DNA of 64,000 nt from positions 60,268 through 124,267 of the forward strand of contig DATLOM010000031.1 of the NCBI GenBank assembly GCA_035536185.1, in the 5' to 3' direction. Shown here piece after piece: positions 32,797-40,508 of this stretch. The DNA is from GCA-2861595 sp035536185. Lineage in GTDB: Bacteria > Actinomycetota > Acidimicrobiia > Acidimicrobiales > GCA-2861595. Positions within the stretch are counted from its first letter, which is position 1. Each line of letters begins with the position of its first letter. Position numbers and translations under genes: made by a program. Under the pieces are notes generated by a model, which saw only the letters and a program-made list of their open reading frames with translations, searched no databases and was not told the origin of the DNA.

Positions 32797-35097
32797 GTGA
32801 ACCCCGCCTTGGCGCCTTGGGTGGTGCCGGCCCTGCTGGCCAGTGGGCACGCCAGCCGCGGCGGGATCGTCGTGCCTTTTGTGGCCGCGGCTGTCCTGCT
32901 GGCCGTGGTCGCCCTCTTCTGGGCCGCCCAGCCGGGCGGACGCGTGCTCGATTCGCTGGAGGACCCGGCCGAGAACCGGTGGCGGCGCCGTCCTGTGCTG
33001 GCCGCCGCGCTGGTGGGGATCGCCCACGTCGTGCCCGTCGCCGCCGCGGTGGGGGCATCGGCTCTCCTGAGCCGCCGCCTCCCGGCGCCGGAGGGTCTGT
33101 TCGAGACGGTGCTGACGTGGGTGGTCCTCCTCGTCGTGTCGACCATCGTGTTGTTCGTCGTCGGCCGCCTGGCCCGGCGGCTGCTCCCGCTGGCCGCGCT
33201 GCTCAAGTTGTCCATGCTCTTTCCCGACCACGCCCCCCAGCGTTTGGCCGTGGCCCGCAAGGCCGGGAGCATCCGGGATCTGGAGAACCGCCTCGCCACG
33301 GCCCGAACGGCGGGGTTGAACGACGAGCCGGCCCAGGCCGCGGAGAAGATCCTCACCCTGGTGGGCGCCCTCCATGCCCACGACCGGCGCACTCGGGGCC
33401 ATTCGGAGCGGGTCCGGATGTTCGTCGACCTACTGGCCGAGGAGTTGAAGCTGCCGGCGGGGGACCGGGATCGGCTCCGTTGGGCCGCGCTGCTCCACGA
33501 CATCGGCAAGCTCGACATCGATCCGGAGCTTCTCAACAAGCCGGAGACGCTCGATGCCGGTGAGTGGAGGGTCATCCATGACCATCCCGCAGCCGGTGCC
33601 CGCCTGGCCCGGCCATTGCGGTCGTGGCTGGGGCCGTGGGCTCCCACCATCGAACAGCACCACGAGCGGTGGGACGGAACCGGCTACCCCCGCCGTCTCA
33701 CCGGCGAGCAGATGTGCCTGGGTGCCCGCATTGTCGGGGTGGCCGACAGCTTCGAGGTCATGACCGGAGTGCGGCCCTACCAGCGGCCCATGAGCGTGGC
33801 CGCGGCCCGAGAGGAGCTGACCCGCCACTCCGGGACCCAGTTCGACCCGGCGGTGGTCCGGGCCTTCCTGAACGTCTCCATCGGCCGGGTGCGCTGGGGG
33901 GTCGGGCCGCTGTGCTGGATCGCCCAGATCCCCTTCGTCGGCTGGATACCCGGACTGGCCCAGAGCGCGGTGACCACCGGCGGCCAGGTGGCGGGGGCCG
34001 TCGGCGCCGGCGCCGGAGCGGCCGCCCTGACGACGGCCGGCGTAGTCGTCGGCGTCCTGCCGGTGGATCCCGGCGATGCAAGCACCGCCGATCGGGGCAC
34101 GGAGGCCTCCTCTCAGAGCGCCGGCGCCGGCCCCTCGGCCCCTACCACTGCGGCCCCTGGCGACCCCGCCGCGGCGGGGTCGGGTGTCACCTCGTCCACC
34201 TTGGCCGCGCCTGATGTCTCGGGCGGAACGGCCACGACCGTCTCTGAGCCGCCCGGTGGCGCCGCCACGCCTCGCTCGTCCACGTCCTCCACGCCGAGGC
34301 CGGCTACCACGACGACGGCGGCGCCGGGGGGATTCGGTCTGCGACGCCTGGAGATGTCCGATGTGGACGGCAACGGCCGGGTGGACACCGTCGTGGCCAC
34401 GTTCTCGGAGCCGCTGGAGCCGTCCTCCTCCACGGCGGCCTGGGCCCTGACCAACGTTCCGTCGGGTGGTCGGCTCCGTTCGGTGACGGTGGGGGGCGAG
34501 CGGGTCTTTCTGGCCATCACAGAAGGCTCCGGGGATCGTGACACCGCTGTCGGCGCTTTCAGGGTGGCCCTGGCATCCGCCGGCGACGGGATCAGGAACC
34601 GGTCGGGTCAGACTGCGTCGTTCACCCCGCGGGCGCCCGAGGACGCGGCGTCGCCGGTGCCGGTCGGGCTCAGGTCGGTGAGCATCGGGCCGAAAGCGGG
34701 CAGGATCGAACCGGCGGACCAGTTGCGCGTGAGCTTCAGCGAGGCGCTGGCGGCGACTTCGTTCCCGTCGATGACGACGGTGTCGCAGATCGACCCCGAT
34801 ACCGGCGGCAACGACCTTCTCGGCATCGACGGCGTGAGCGACGGCCTGGTGGACACCGGCAGCGGGGGCTACATCGTGCTCGAGGAGCGAAGCGCCATCT
34901 TCGGCGGCTCCACCGTGAGCCTCGCCGACGAGGGCCGCACCCTCGCCGTGGTGGTGGGGCCTACGTGCACCTCCTGTGGTGGGCGGCGCTCGAGTGCCGG
35001 CGCCCTGGCCTTCCGCCCGGCCCCGACCCTCACCGACGGTGCGGGCAACGGGGCGAGGGGCTCCATCACCACGGCCGCCGACTTCCAGCTCTTCTGA
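32797..35097 (+). CDS. Membrane HD-GYP phosphodiesterase with Ig-like ectodomain
   Basis: 766 residues. Three hydrophobic helices lie at about 22-44, 65-92 and 104-126. A canonical HD-GYP domain follows (~185-360) with LLHDIGKLDID, HHERWDGTGYPRRLTGEQM and ARIVGVADSFEVMT; such domains hydrolyse cyclic di-GMP. Further hydrophobic segments at ~368-389 and ~400-425 lead to a Ser/Thr/Pro/Ala linker and a C-terminal region with two SbsA/Ig-like units (VDTVVATFSEPLEPSS; DQLRVSFSEALAATSF) and a CTSC motif. The topology implies an extracellular sensor coupled to a cytosolic phosphodiesterase; the substrate and ligand are inferred. Confidence 0.78.
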   Translation: MNPALAPWVVPALLASGHASRGGIVVPFVAAAVLLAVVALFWAAQPGGRVLDSLEDPAENRWRRRPVLAAALVGIAHVVPVAAAVGASALLSRRLPAPEGLFETVLTWVVLLVVSTIVLFVVGRLARRLLPLAALLKLSMLFPDHAPQRLAVARKAGSIRDLENRLATARTAGLNDEPAQAAEKILTLVGALHAHDRRTRGHSERVRMFVDLLAEELKLPAGDRDRLRWAALLHDIGKLDIDPELLNKPETLDAGEWRVIHDHPAAGARLARPLRSWLGPWAPTIEQHHERWDGTGYPRRLTGEQMCLGARIVGVADSFEVMTGVRPYQRPMSVAAAREELTRHSGTQFDPAVVRAFLNVSIGRVRWGVGPLCWIAQIPFVGWIPGLAQSAVTTGGQVAGAVGAGAGAAALTTAGVVVGVLPVDPGDASTADRGTEASSQSAGAGPSAPTTAAPGDPAAAGSGVTSSTLAAPDVSGGTATTVSEPPGGAATPRSSTSSTPRPATTTTAAPGGFGLRRLEMSDVDGNGRVDTVVATFSEPLEPSSSTAAWALTNVPSGGRLRSVTVGGERVFLAITEGSGDRDTAVGAFRVALASAGDGIRNRSGQTASFTPRAPEDAASPVPVGLRSVSIGPKAGRIEPADQLRVSFSEALAATSFPSMTTVSQIDPDTGGNDLLGIDGVSDGLVDTGSGGYIVLEERSAIFGGSTVSLADEGRTLAVVVGPTCTSCGGRRSSAGALAFRPAPTLTDGAGNGARGSITTAADFQLF

Positions 35098-35486
35098 GTC
35101 GACGGGGACGGCGGCGGGCCCAGGTCGAGGCCGGGCGGCATCACCTTTGGGACCATGGCGACGGGAGCGTTTTCGTGGACGCCGGGGGGTCAGGGAGCTA
35201 CGATCGACCACGTCGGCATGGACTGCCGCCAGGCCACGGTCCAGTGTGGCGAGGCGGCCGCCATGGGCCCTGGCCGGGCCGCAGCGTGAAGGTCGGGGGG
35301 AAGATCGATTGTCGTCCGCACTGGTGCAACTTAACGCGACCCGCATCAAGATGCGTCCGGTTACCGCGCCGGGCGTCAACCATACGAGGAGGACGGTGGC
35401 GCCGAACACGCTGCGATGCGGCGGTTGCTGCCATACACCGGCGTGGCTGCGGTAGCCACGATCGCCGGCACCCGCACGCCGGCGCC
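35098..35486. other. Intergenic region, ~390 bp, no gene seen
   Basis: Between the HD-GYP gene and the channel-like gene. A plausible promoter TTGTCG (35309-35314) - 17 nt - TAACGC (35332-35337) and a small hairpin CGCAT/ATGCG (35342-35355) are visible. I searched for known riboswitch cores (c-di-AMP, c-di-GMP, FMN) and recognised none. The frame of the downstream protein is open through this region but without family similarity. Confidence 0.4.
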
Positions 35487-35498
35487 TACGTTCGGGTC
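35487..35498 (+). promoter_or_regulatory. Leaderless-type -10 box of channel-like gene
   Basis: TACGTT (35487-35492), 6 nt, then ATG at 35499. Supports the chosen start over longer in-frame options. Confidence 0.4.
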
Positions 35499-36620
35499 AT
35501 GGTGGTGGTGCAGGTGGCGGCGTTCTTCCTCGGCGCCGCGCTGGTGTGGGGCACGCTCGCCTCCGCCGTCCGCGTCATGGTCATCCCCCGGGGCTTGCCG
35601 TCGTTCATCGCCCGCGCCGTGTTCGAGGTGCTGCGGGCCGTCCTGCGCCCCCTCATGGGCGGACGCGGTGGCGACTACGCCCGCCGTGACCGGGTCATGG
35701 CCGCCTTCGCGCCCATCGGGCTCCTCGTCCTGCCCCTGGTGTGGCTCGTCCTCGTGCTGGCCGGCTACACCTGCATGTACTGGAGCCTCGGCACGCGGAC
35801 CTGGCGTGACGCCTTCACGCTGTCCGGGTCGTCGCTGCTGACCCTTGGTTTCGAGTCGGCCCACTCCCTGCCCACGCTGGCCCTGGCCTTCACCGAGGCG
35901 GCCACGGGCATCGGCCTGCTGGCCCTGCTCATCAGCTACCTGCCCACGCTCTACGCCACCTTCAACCGCCGGGAGCTGGCCGTGGCCATGTTGGAGGTGC
36001 GGGCCGACAGCCCCCCGTCGGGCGCCAACCTGATCCGCCGTTACCACCGCATCGAATGGGACGGCGGGCTCACCCAGGTCTGGAAGGACTGGGAGACGTG
36101 GTTCGCCGACCTCGAGGAGACCCACACGTCCCAGGCCGCTCTGGTCTTCTTCCGGTCGCCGCAACCCGGCCGCTCCTGGGTGACGGCCGCCGGTGCCGTG
36201 CTCGATGGGGCCGCCCTGCGAACCTCCACCGTCGACGCCCCCCGCGATCCTGAGGCCCACCTCTGCCTGCGCGCCGGCTACCTCGCTCTGCGTCACATCG
36301 CCTCGTTCTACGACATCCCCCACGACTCCGATCCTCCGCCCGACGGGCCCATCTCCGTCACCCGACACGAGTACGACGAGGTCTGTCGTGAGCTGGAGGA
36401 GGCGGGCATCCCCCTGAAGCCCGACCGGGACCAGGCGTGGCGGGACTTTGCCGGCTGGCGGGTCAACTACGACACCGTCCTCGTCGGCCTCGCCTCCCTC
36501 ACCATGGCCCCGTCCGCCCTCTGGTCCTCGGACAGGGACGCCACCTTTCGCCGCCCACCCTTGATGCCCCGCTTCCGGCGTCCCGGGCGCGACGCGGGCA
36601 ATGGCGACGATCCAGTGTAA
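35499..36620 (+). CDS. Ion-channel-like membrane protein
   Basis: 373 residues. Hydrophobic helices at ~3-27, ~68-93 and ~118-146. Between the last two is a pore-helix-like element ending SLLTLGFES near residue 112, followed by FTEAATGIGLLALLISYLPTLYATFNRRE; this resembles the pore helix, selectivity filter and inner helix of K+ channels, but with TLGFE in place of TVGYG. The C-terminal ~220 residues are cytosolic, helical, with no domain I recognise. Substrate and gating are unknown; the channel call is a structural inference. Confidence 0.55.
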   Translation: MVVVQVAAFFLGAALVWGTLASAVRVMVIPRGLPSFIARAVFEVLRAVLRPLMGGRGGDYARRDRVMAAFAPIGLLVLPLVWLVLVLAGYTCMYWSLGTRTWRDAFTLSGSSLLTLGFESAHSLPTLALAFTEAATGIGLLALLISYLPTLYATFNRRELAVAMLEVRADSPPSGANLIRRYHRIEWDGGLTQVWKDWETWFADLEETHTSQAALVFFRSPQPGRSWVTAAGAVLDGAALRTSTVDAPRDPEAHLCLRAGYLALRHIASFYDIPHDSDPPPDGPISVTRHEYDEVCRELEEAGIPLKPDRDQAWRDFAGWRVNYDTVLVGLASLTMAPSALWSSDRDATFRRPPLMPRFRRPGRDAGNGDDPV

Positions 36621-36706
36621 GGGGAGTGTTCTTCATCCTCGGCCATCGGTCACCGTCTGTCTGGCGTGGTGCCGGTTGTCGACAAGGTATCGGCGCTGAC
36701 TCTGGC

Positions 36707-36719
36707 TATACTTGTAGCC
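36707..36719 (+). promoter_or_regulatory. Leaderless-type -10 box of Phd/RelE operon
   Basis: TATACT (36707-36712), a near-perfect -10 box, then 7 nt and the ATG. No Shine-Dalgarno is present. Confidence 0.6.
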
Positions 36720-37007
36720 ATGAGCCTCGGTGAGAATCTGTCCTTGGCGGATGTGAGGGACCATCTCTCTGAGGTCGTGGCCCAAGTGGAGGCTCAGCAT
36801 GCGAGGGTGGTCATCACCAAGCACGGCCGACCCGCAGCGGTGCTGATGTCGGTCGAGGACCTCGCGTCGCTCGAGGAGACGCTGGAGATCATGAGCGACC
36901 CTCGTGCGATGGCCGCCCTGGTCGAGGCGGAGTCCGACATCCACGCGGGACGCACCGAAACCATGAGCAAGAAGGAGGCGCTCGCCCGTTGGGGCGGAAG
37001 TGGCTGA
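36720..37007 (+). CDS. Phd/YefM-family antitoxin
   Basis: 95-residue antitoxin: LSLADVRDHLSEVVAQVEAQHARVVITKHGRPAAVLMSVEDLASLEETLEIM is the classic Phd/YefM DNA-binding fold and start of the toxin-wrapping tail. The ATG at 36720 is preferred over upstream in-frame codons because it sits 7 nt after a strong -10 box. Overlaps the toxin start by 8 nt. Confidence 0.87.
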   Translation: MSLGENLSLADVRDHLSEVVAQVEAQHARVVITKHGRPAAVLMSVEDLASLEETLEIMSDPRAMAALVEAESDIHAGRTETMSKKEALARWGGSG

Positions 37008-37269
37008 TTACGCCGTTTCCTGGAGCGCCCGAGCCGCTCGGGACATGGATCGCATGGACGACAAGGTGGTGGGTGCGGTCATCGACCTCGTCTACGGCTC
37101 TTTGGCCGCGAACCCGGCCCGACAGGGGCATCGGCTCCGCTTCGAGCTGGAGGGCCATTACAGCGCCCGGCGAGGCGGCTGGCGGGTGATCTACCGCGTG
37201 GACGAAGCCGCACGGGTCGTCTGCATCGAGCAGGTGGGCCACCGCAGCGACATCTACCGGCTGCGCTGA
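37000..37269 (+). CDS. RelE/ParE-family toxin
   Basis: 89-residue toxin with the RelE fold pattern: YAVSWSARAARDMDRMDDKVVGAVIDLVYGSLAANPARQG, RLRFELEGHYSARRGGWRVIYRVDE and a C-terminal VGHRSDIYR. The basic/aromatic ending fits RelE-type ribosome-dependent mRNA cleavage, though ParE activity cannot be excluded. GTG start inside the antitoxin gene. Appears intact. pyrR follows after 142 bp. Confidence 0.87.
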   Translation: MADYAVSWSARAARDMDRMDDKVVGAVIDLVYGSLAANPARQGHRLRFELEGHYSARRGGWRVIYRVDEAARVVCIEQVGHRSDIYRLR

Positions 37270-37356
37270 GTTGCTCGCCGTTGACCTCCGGGCGCGTACC
37301 CGACAGCACAGGCGAGGGAATCGCGTTGCTCGGAGACCTGTCCCGAGTGTCCCTGC

Positions 37357-37401
37357 TACCCTCGTTCTCACCGTGAAGCGGGTCCCGTGAGGCCCGCACG
37401 G
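37357..37401 (+). promoter_or_regulatory. pyrR promoter -10 and PyrR-binding stem-loop
   Basis: TACCCT (37357-37362) is a likely -10 box, placing the transcript start near 37369. The mRNA then begins with a stem-loop (37371-37401): CCG and GCGGG pair with CCCGC and CGG around the loop UCCCGUGAGG, which matches the known PyrR-binding loop consensus (UCCNGNGAGG). GGGAGG, the ribosome site, begins at its last base, so PyrR binding could hide it. Confidence 0.75.
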
Positions 37402-37411
37402 GGAGGTGAGC

Positions 37412-37996
37412 ATGGCCGAACGTGAACGTGCACTGGCGCCCCCGGCCGGGGGCGTTTTCGTTCCCCAGGCCCAGGTGATGTCGGCCGACGACCTGCGCCG
37501 GGCTGTCACCCGTATCGCCCACGAGATAGTCGAGCGCAACCACGGGGTGGAAGGGTTGGCCCTGGTCGGCATGCAGACCGGGGGAGTCCCGCTGGCCCGG
37601 CGCCTGTCCGCCGAGCTGGGTCGCATCGAGGGTGGCGCCGGCGCCGGCCCGCCCGTCGCCACCCTGGACGCCACCTTCTACCGCGACGACATCGGGTTGC
37701 GGCCCTTGGTACCCGAGGCCGTGACAGACATCCCCTTCGCCCTCGACGACCTGACCGTGGTGCTGGTCGATGACGTGCTGTTCACCGGCCGCACCGTGCG
37801 GGCCGCCCTCAACGCCCTCAACGACTACGGCCGTCCCCGCGCCGTCCAGCTGGCCGTGATGGTCGACCGCGGCCACCGCGAGCTCCCAATCCGCCCCGAC
37901 TTCGTCGGCAAGAACCTGCCGACGGCCCGAGACGAGATGGTCGACGTGACCGAGGCCGGTGTCAGCATCGGCCGCGTCACCCCGAGGCCGATATGA
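37412..37996 (+). CDS. pyrR: Bifunctional PyrR (pyr regulator / uracil phosphoribosyltransferase)
   Basis: 194-residue RNA-binding regulator of pyrimidine genes. Core: MSADDLRRAVTRIAHEIVERNHG, and the PRPP-binding loop VLVDDVLFTGRTVRAALNAL. The ATG at 37412 has GGGAGG 5 nt upstream; a downstream in-frame GTG/ATG pair (37475-37480) near the conserved core is an alternative. The first ~17 codons (MAERERALAPPAGGVF) contain an intrinsic terminator and are repeated at the pyrC leader. Stop overlaps the pyrB ATG. It should respond to UMP/UTP and control both pyr segments. Confidence 0.9.
   Translation: MAERERALAPPAGGVFVPQAQVMSADDLRRAVTRIAHEIVERNHGVEGLALVGMQTGGVPLARRLSAELGRIEGGAGAGPPVATLDATFYRDDIGLRPLVPEAVTDIPFALDDLTVVLVDDVLFTGRTVRAALNALNDYGRPRAVQLAVMVDRGHRELPIRPDFVGKNLPTARDEMVDVTEAGVSIGRVTPRPI
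37437..37458 (+). terminator. Intrinsic terminator inside the pyrR 5' coding end
   Basis: CGCCCCC, loop GGCC, GGGGGCG, then TTTT. As DNA it is a perfect 18-bp palindrome. It starts 25 nt after the pyrR ATG, so translation would melt it. Matches the copy before pyrC. Confidence 0.75.
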
Positions 37997-38910
37997 CCCG
38001 CCACCTGTTGTCCGTGGCCGACCTCGGCCCCGAGGGCATCGAGGAGGTGCTGCGGGTCAGCGACTCGTTCGTCGAGGTGAGCGCCAGGGCCATACCCCGG
38101 GTGCCCGCCCTTCGAGGCAAGACGGTTGTCTCCCTGTTCTACGAGGAGTCGACCCGGACCCGCCTTTCGTTCGAGACCGCGGCCCGCCGGCTGTCGGCCG
38201 ACACCATGAACTTCAGCGTGTCGTCCTCGTCGGTGAAGAAGGGGGAGTCGCTCCGGGACACGGTCGAGACGATCGAGGCCATGGGCATCGACGCCGTAGT
38301 GGTGCGCCACCCCTCGGCCGGTGTGCCGTGGCAGGTGGCCACGTGGGCGGGCCAGGCCTCGGTGATCAACGCCGGCGACGGCGGCCACGAGCATCCCACC
38401 CAGGCCCTTCTCGACTGCTACACGGTGAGGCGCCGGCGCGGGCGGATCGACGGTCTGCGCGTCGCCATCGTGGGCGACATCAAGCACAGCCGGGTCGCCC
38501 GCTCAGGCGTTCTCGCCTTCGCCGCCCTGGGCGCCGAGGTGACCCTGGTGGCGCCACCGACCCTGCTGCCTCCCCACCTGGCCGGCTGGCCCGTCAGCGT
38601 GAACCAGGACCTCGACGAGGTGCTGCCCAAGGCCGACGTCGTGTACCTGCTGCGTCTCCAGTCGGAGCGCACGACCGAGGCCCTGCTCCCGTCCTTGCGG
38701 GAGTACACCGCGGGCTACGGCCTGACCCGCCGGCGCGCCACCCTGCTCCAGGACGACGCCCTCGTGATGCACCCCGGCCCCCTCAACCGGGGCGTAGAGA
38801 TAGCCGCCGAAGTGGCCGCCCTCCCGTCCGCCACGATCACCGAGCAGGTCGCCAACGGCGTAGCGGTCCGCATGGCCGTGCTGTACCTGCTCATAGGCGC
38901 CGGCGCCTGA
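37993..38910 (+). CDS. pyrB: Aspartate carbamoyltransferase catalytic subunit
   Basis: 305-residue enzyme joining carbamoyl phosphate and aspartate. Carbamoyl-phosphate motif FYEESTRTRLSFETAARRL, then SSVKKGESLRDTVETI, HPTQALLDCYT, and VMHPGPLNRGVEI. No regulatory subunit gene is nearby. ATG overlaps the pyrR stop. In related clusters pyrC follows directly, but here 2.6 kb of unrelated genes intervene. Confidence 0.96.
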   Translation: MTRHLLSVADLGPEGIEEVLRVSDSFVEVSARAIPRVPALRGKTVVSLFYEESTRTRLSFETAARRLSADTMNFSVSSSSVKKGESLRDTVETIEAMGIDAVVVRHPSAGVPWQVATWAGQASVINAGDGGHEHPTQALLDCYTVRRRRGRIDGLRVAIVGDIKHSRVARSGVLAFAALGAEVTLVAPPTLLPPHLAGWPVSVNQDLDEVLPKADVVYLLRLQSERTTEALLPSLREYTAGYGLTRRRATLLQDDALVMHPGPLNRGVEIAAEVAALPSATITEQVANGVAVRMAVLYLLIGAGA

Positions 38911-38946
38911 CAGTCGATCGTCGGGGCGGCAGGCTCCACCCGGCAC

Positions 38947-38998
38947 CGAACTTGCTGAACGAAGCGGCGCCAGAGCGCCGCCCGGGCCACCAGGTTCG
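38947..38998. repeat. Dispersed ~52-bp repeat, copy A
   Basis: Starts CGAACTTG, has the core GAAGCGGCGCCAG and ends CACCAGGTTCG. Closely similar copies lie at 56669-56718 and 56748-56800. It sits between pyrB and the Phd/PIN module. Confidence 0.55.
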
Positions 38999-39065
38999 AC
39001 TGGCAACGCGGCCATCACTTCAGGCAGGGTCGCCGAACTAGCGTGATTGGCGAGTTGCAAAGAGC

Positions 39066-39077
39066 TATTATAGCGTG
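39066..39077 (+). promoter_or_regulatory. Leaderless-type -10 box of Phd/PIN operon
   Basis: TATTAT (39066-39071), 6 nt, then the ATG at 39078. Confidence 0.55.
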
Positions 39078-39371
39078 ATGCGCGTCGTTACTATCACCGA
39101 GGCGAAGAACGGGCTCAGCAGCCTCATCGATGTCGTCCGGGGTGGGGAGACCGTCCTGATCCTCGACAGGGGACGCCCGGTCGCCCGCCTGGAGTCAGCC
39201 ATTGTCGCATCGACTGACGACGGTGGACGGTTGGCGAGGCTCCAGCGGGCAGGGACTGTTCGGGTGGCTGCTCGGTCAGCGTCGGAACCAAAGTCTCATA
39301 AGCCGGTCCGGCCCAAGCGAGGCGCCAGCGCCGTTCAGGCCCTTATCGATGAGCGGCGGGCCGGGGCGTGA
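39078..39371 (+). CDS. Phd/YefM-family antitoxin
   Basis: 97-residue antitoxin: VVTITEAKNGLSSLIDVVRGGETVLILDRGRPVARLE is the Phd/YefM N-terminal domain; the basic C-terminal half should bind the PIN toxin. The ATG at 39078 is favoured over the GTG one codon earlier because of the -10 spacing. Stop overlaps the toxin GTG (GTGA). Confidence 0.85.
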   Translation: MRVVTITEAKNGLSSLIDVVRGGETVLILDRGRPVARLESAIVASTDDGGRLARLQRAGTVRVAARSASEPKSHKPVRPKRGASAVQALIDERRAGA

Positions 39372-39811
39372 AGTTCTGGGACAGTTCTGCAGTCGTTCCC
39401 CTGGTGGTAGAGGAGACGGCCACGAAGATCATCGTGGACATCTTCAGCGCTGATGCCGTGATGCTGGTGTGCTGGGGGACCGAGATCGAGTGTGTGTCCG
39501 CGGTGTGCCGGCTCGAGAGAGAGAACGCCTTGACGCGTACGCAGGCGACATCGGCACTTGACCGACTCCACGACCTAGGCGCCGCCTGGCACGAGGTACA
39601 GGCCGTCGAGGCTGTGCGTAGGATCGCACGGCGGCTGCTCCGGACCCACGCCCTACGTGCTTCCGATTCGCTTCAGCTCGCGGCGGCGCTCGTGGCCTCC
39701 GAAGGTGATGCGGGCTCATTGGACTTTCTGAGCCTCGATGACCGCCTTCGGGATGCGGCCGAGCGAGAAGGCCTTGCCGTCGTGGACATCACGGGCGGTT
39801 CAGTGTCGTAG
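39368..39811 (+). CDS. PIN-domain toxin (VapC-like)
   Basis: 147-residue predicted endoribonuclease. The four acidic metal ligands of the PIN fold appear: Asp in MKFWDSSAVVPL, Glu in WGTEIECVSAV, Asp in ALRASDSLQLAAAL and Asp in FLSLDDRLRDAA. Appears full length. Located with its antitoxin between pyrB and pyrC. Confidence 0.87.
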   Translation: MKFWDSSAVVPLVVEETATKIIVDIFSADAVMLVCWGTEIECVSAVCRLERENALTRTQATSALDRLHDLGAAWHEVQAVEAVRRIARRLLRTHALRASDSLQLAAALVASEGDAGSLDFLSLDDRLRDAAEREGLAVVDITGGSVS

Positions 39812-39881
39812 AGCGAAAGAGCACGAGAAGCTATGAGGGGTGCTGTTGCTTCCGCTGCTCCTCACGTGATAGGGAAGGCCC

Positions 39882-40508
39882 GTGCCCGCCCGTGTGGCCC
39901 CCCTGCTGCTAGCCGCTGCGACGGTGCTGGCGCTCAGCGGAGGATCGTGCTCGTCAGACAAGTCCAACGGCGACGATCCCACCCTGCCCACCACGCGGCA
40001 ACCAACCCCCACGACCACCACGACGCCAGAAGACCCCTACGCCATCCCCAAGGTGATCGACGAGGCCTACGTAAACCGAGTCCTAGCCGCCCTCGACCAG
40101 ATTGACGGTGATGCGCTTCGTGAGGTTGTGTCGAAGGGAGCCGTCACCTTCGAGAGTGTCGAACGAATCCGAGCGATCTACAACGACCCGGAGTACGAGC
40201 AACAATCCGACGGTCTACGGGATGTCGTCAAGGATCTAGGGCGATTCAGGAACCCGCCAGGGAACCGGAAAACCACAGTCCTCCGATTACCGCACGTAAA
40301 CACGACGTGCATCGTTACGAACGTCACGGCGGACTTTGGCCAAGTCGTTATCTCGCCACCGACCACTGAGCCTGGTGAGTTTCAGTTGCTCATCCTCGAG
40401 CGCACTCAATCGGGTGCCGACCCGAAGCGGCTCAACCCGACCTCATGGTCGATTCGCCATGACGAGGTTCTCCGCGAAGGGCAACGTCAGGACGAGCGAT
40501 GCGACTAG
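39882..40508 (+). CDS. Predicted lipoprotein of unknown function
   Basis: 208 residues. Signal peptide PLLLAAATVLALSGGSC ending in a lipobox-like Cys (about residue 23), then a Thr/Pro-rich spacer. The remaining ~150 residues look globular and have no recognised domain; two Cys are present near the middle and at the C-terminus. Overlaps the next secreted protein gene by 10 nt, so the two are co-translated. Codon use is less GC-biased than neighbours, hinting at accessory origin. Confidence 0.65.
   Translation: MPARVAPLLLAAATVLALSGGSCSSDKSNGDDPTLPTTRQPTPTTTTTPEDPYAIPKVIDEAYVNRVLAALDQIDGDALREVVSKGAVTFESVERIRAIYNDPEYEQQSDGLRDVVKDLGRFRNPPGNRKTTVLRLPHVNTTCIVTNVTADFGQVVISPPTTEPGEFQLLILERTQSGADPKRLNPTSWSIRHDEVLREGQRQDERCD

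Noticed and set aside
35098..35498. A c-di-AMP or other riboswitch before the channel-like gene
   Set aside because: No conserved riboswitch core could be recognised by eye, and the likely transcript start is at the ATG.
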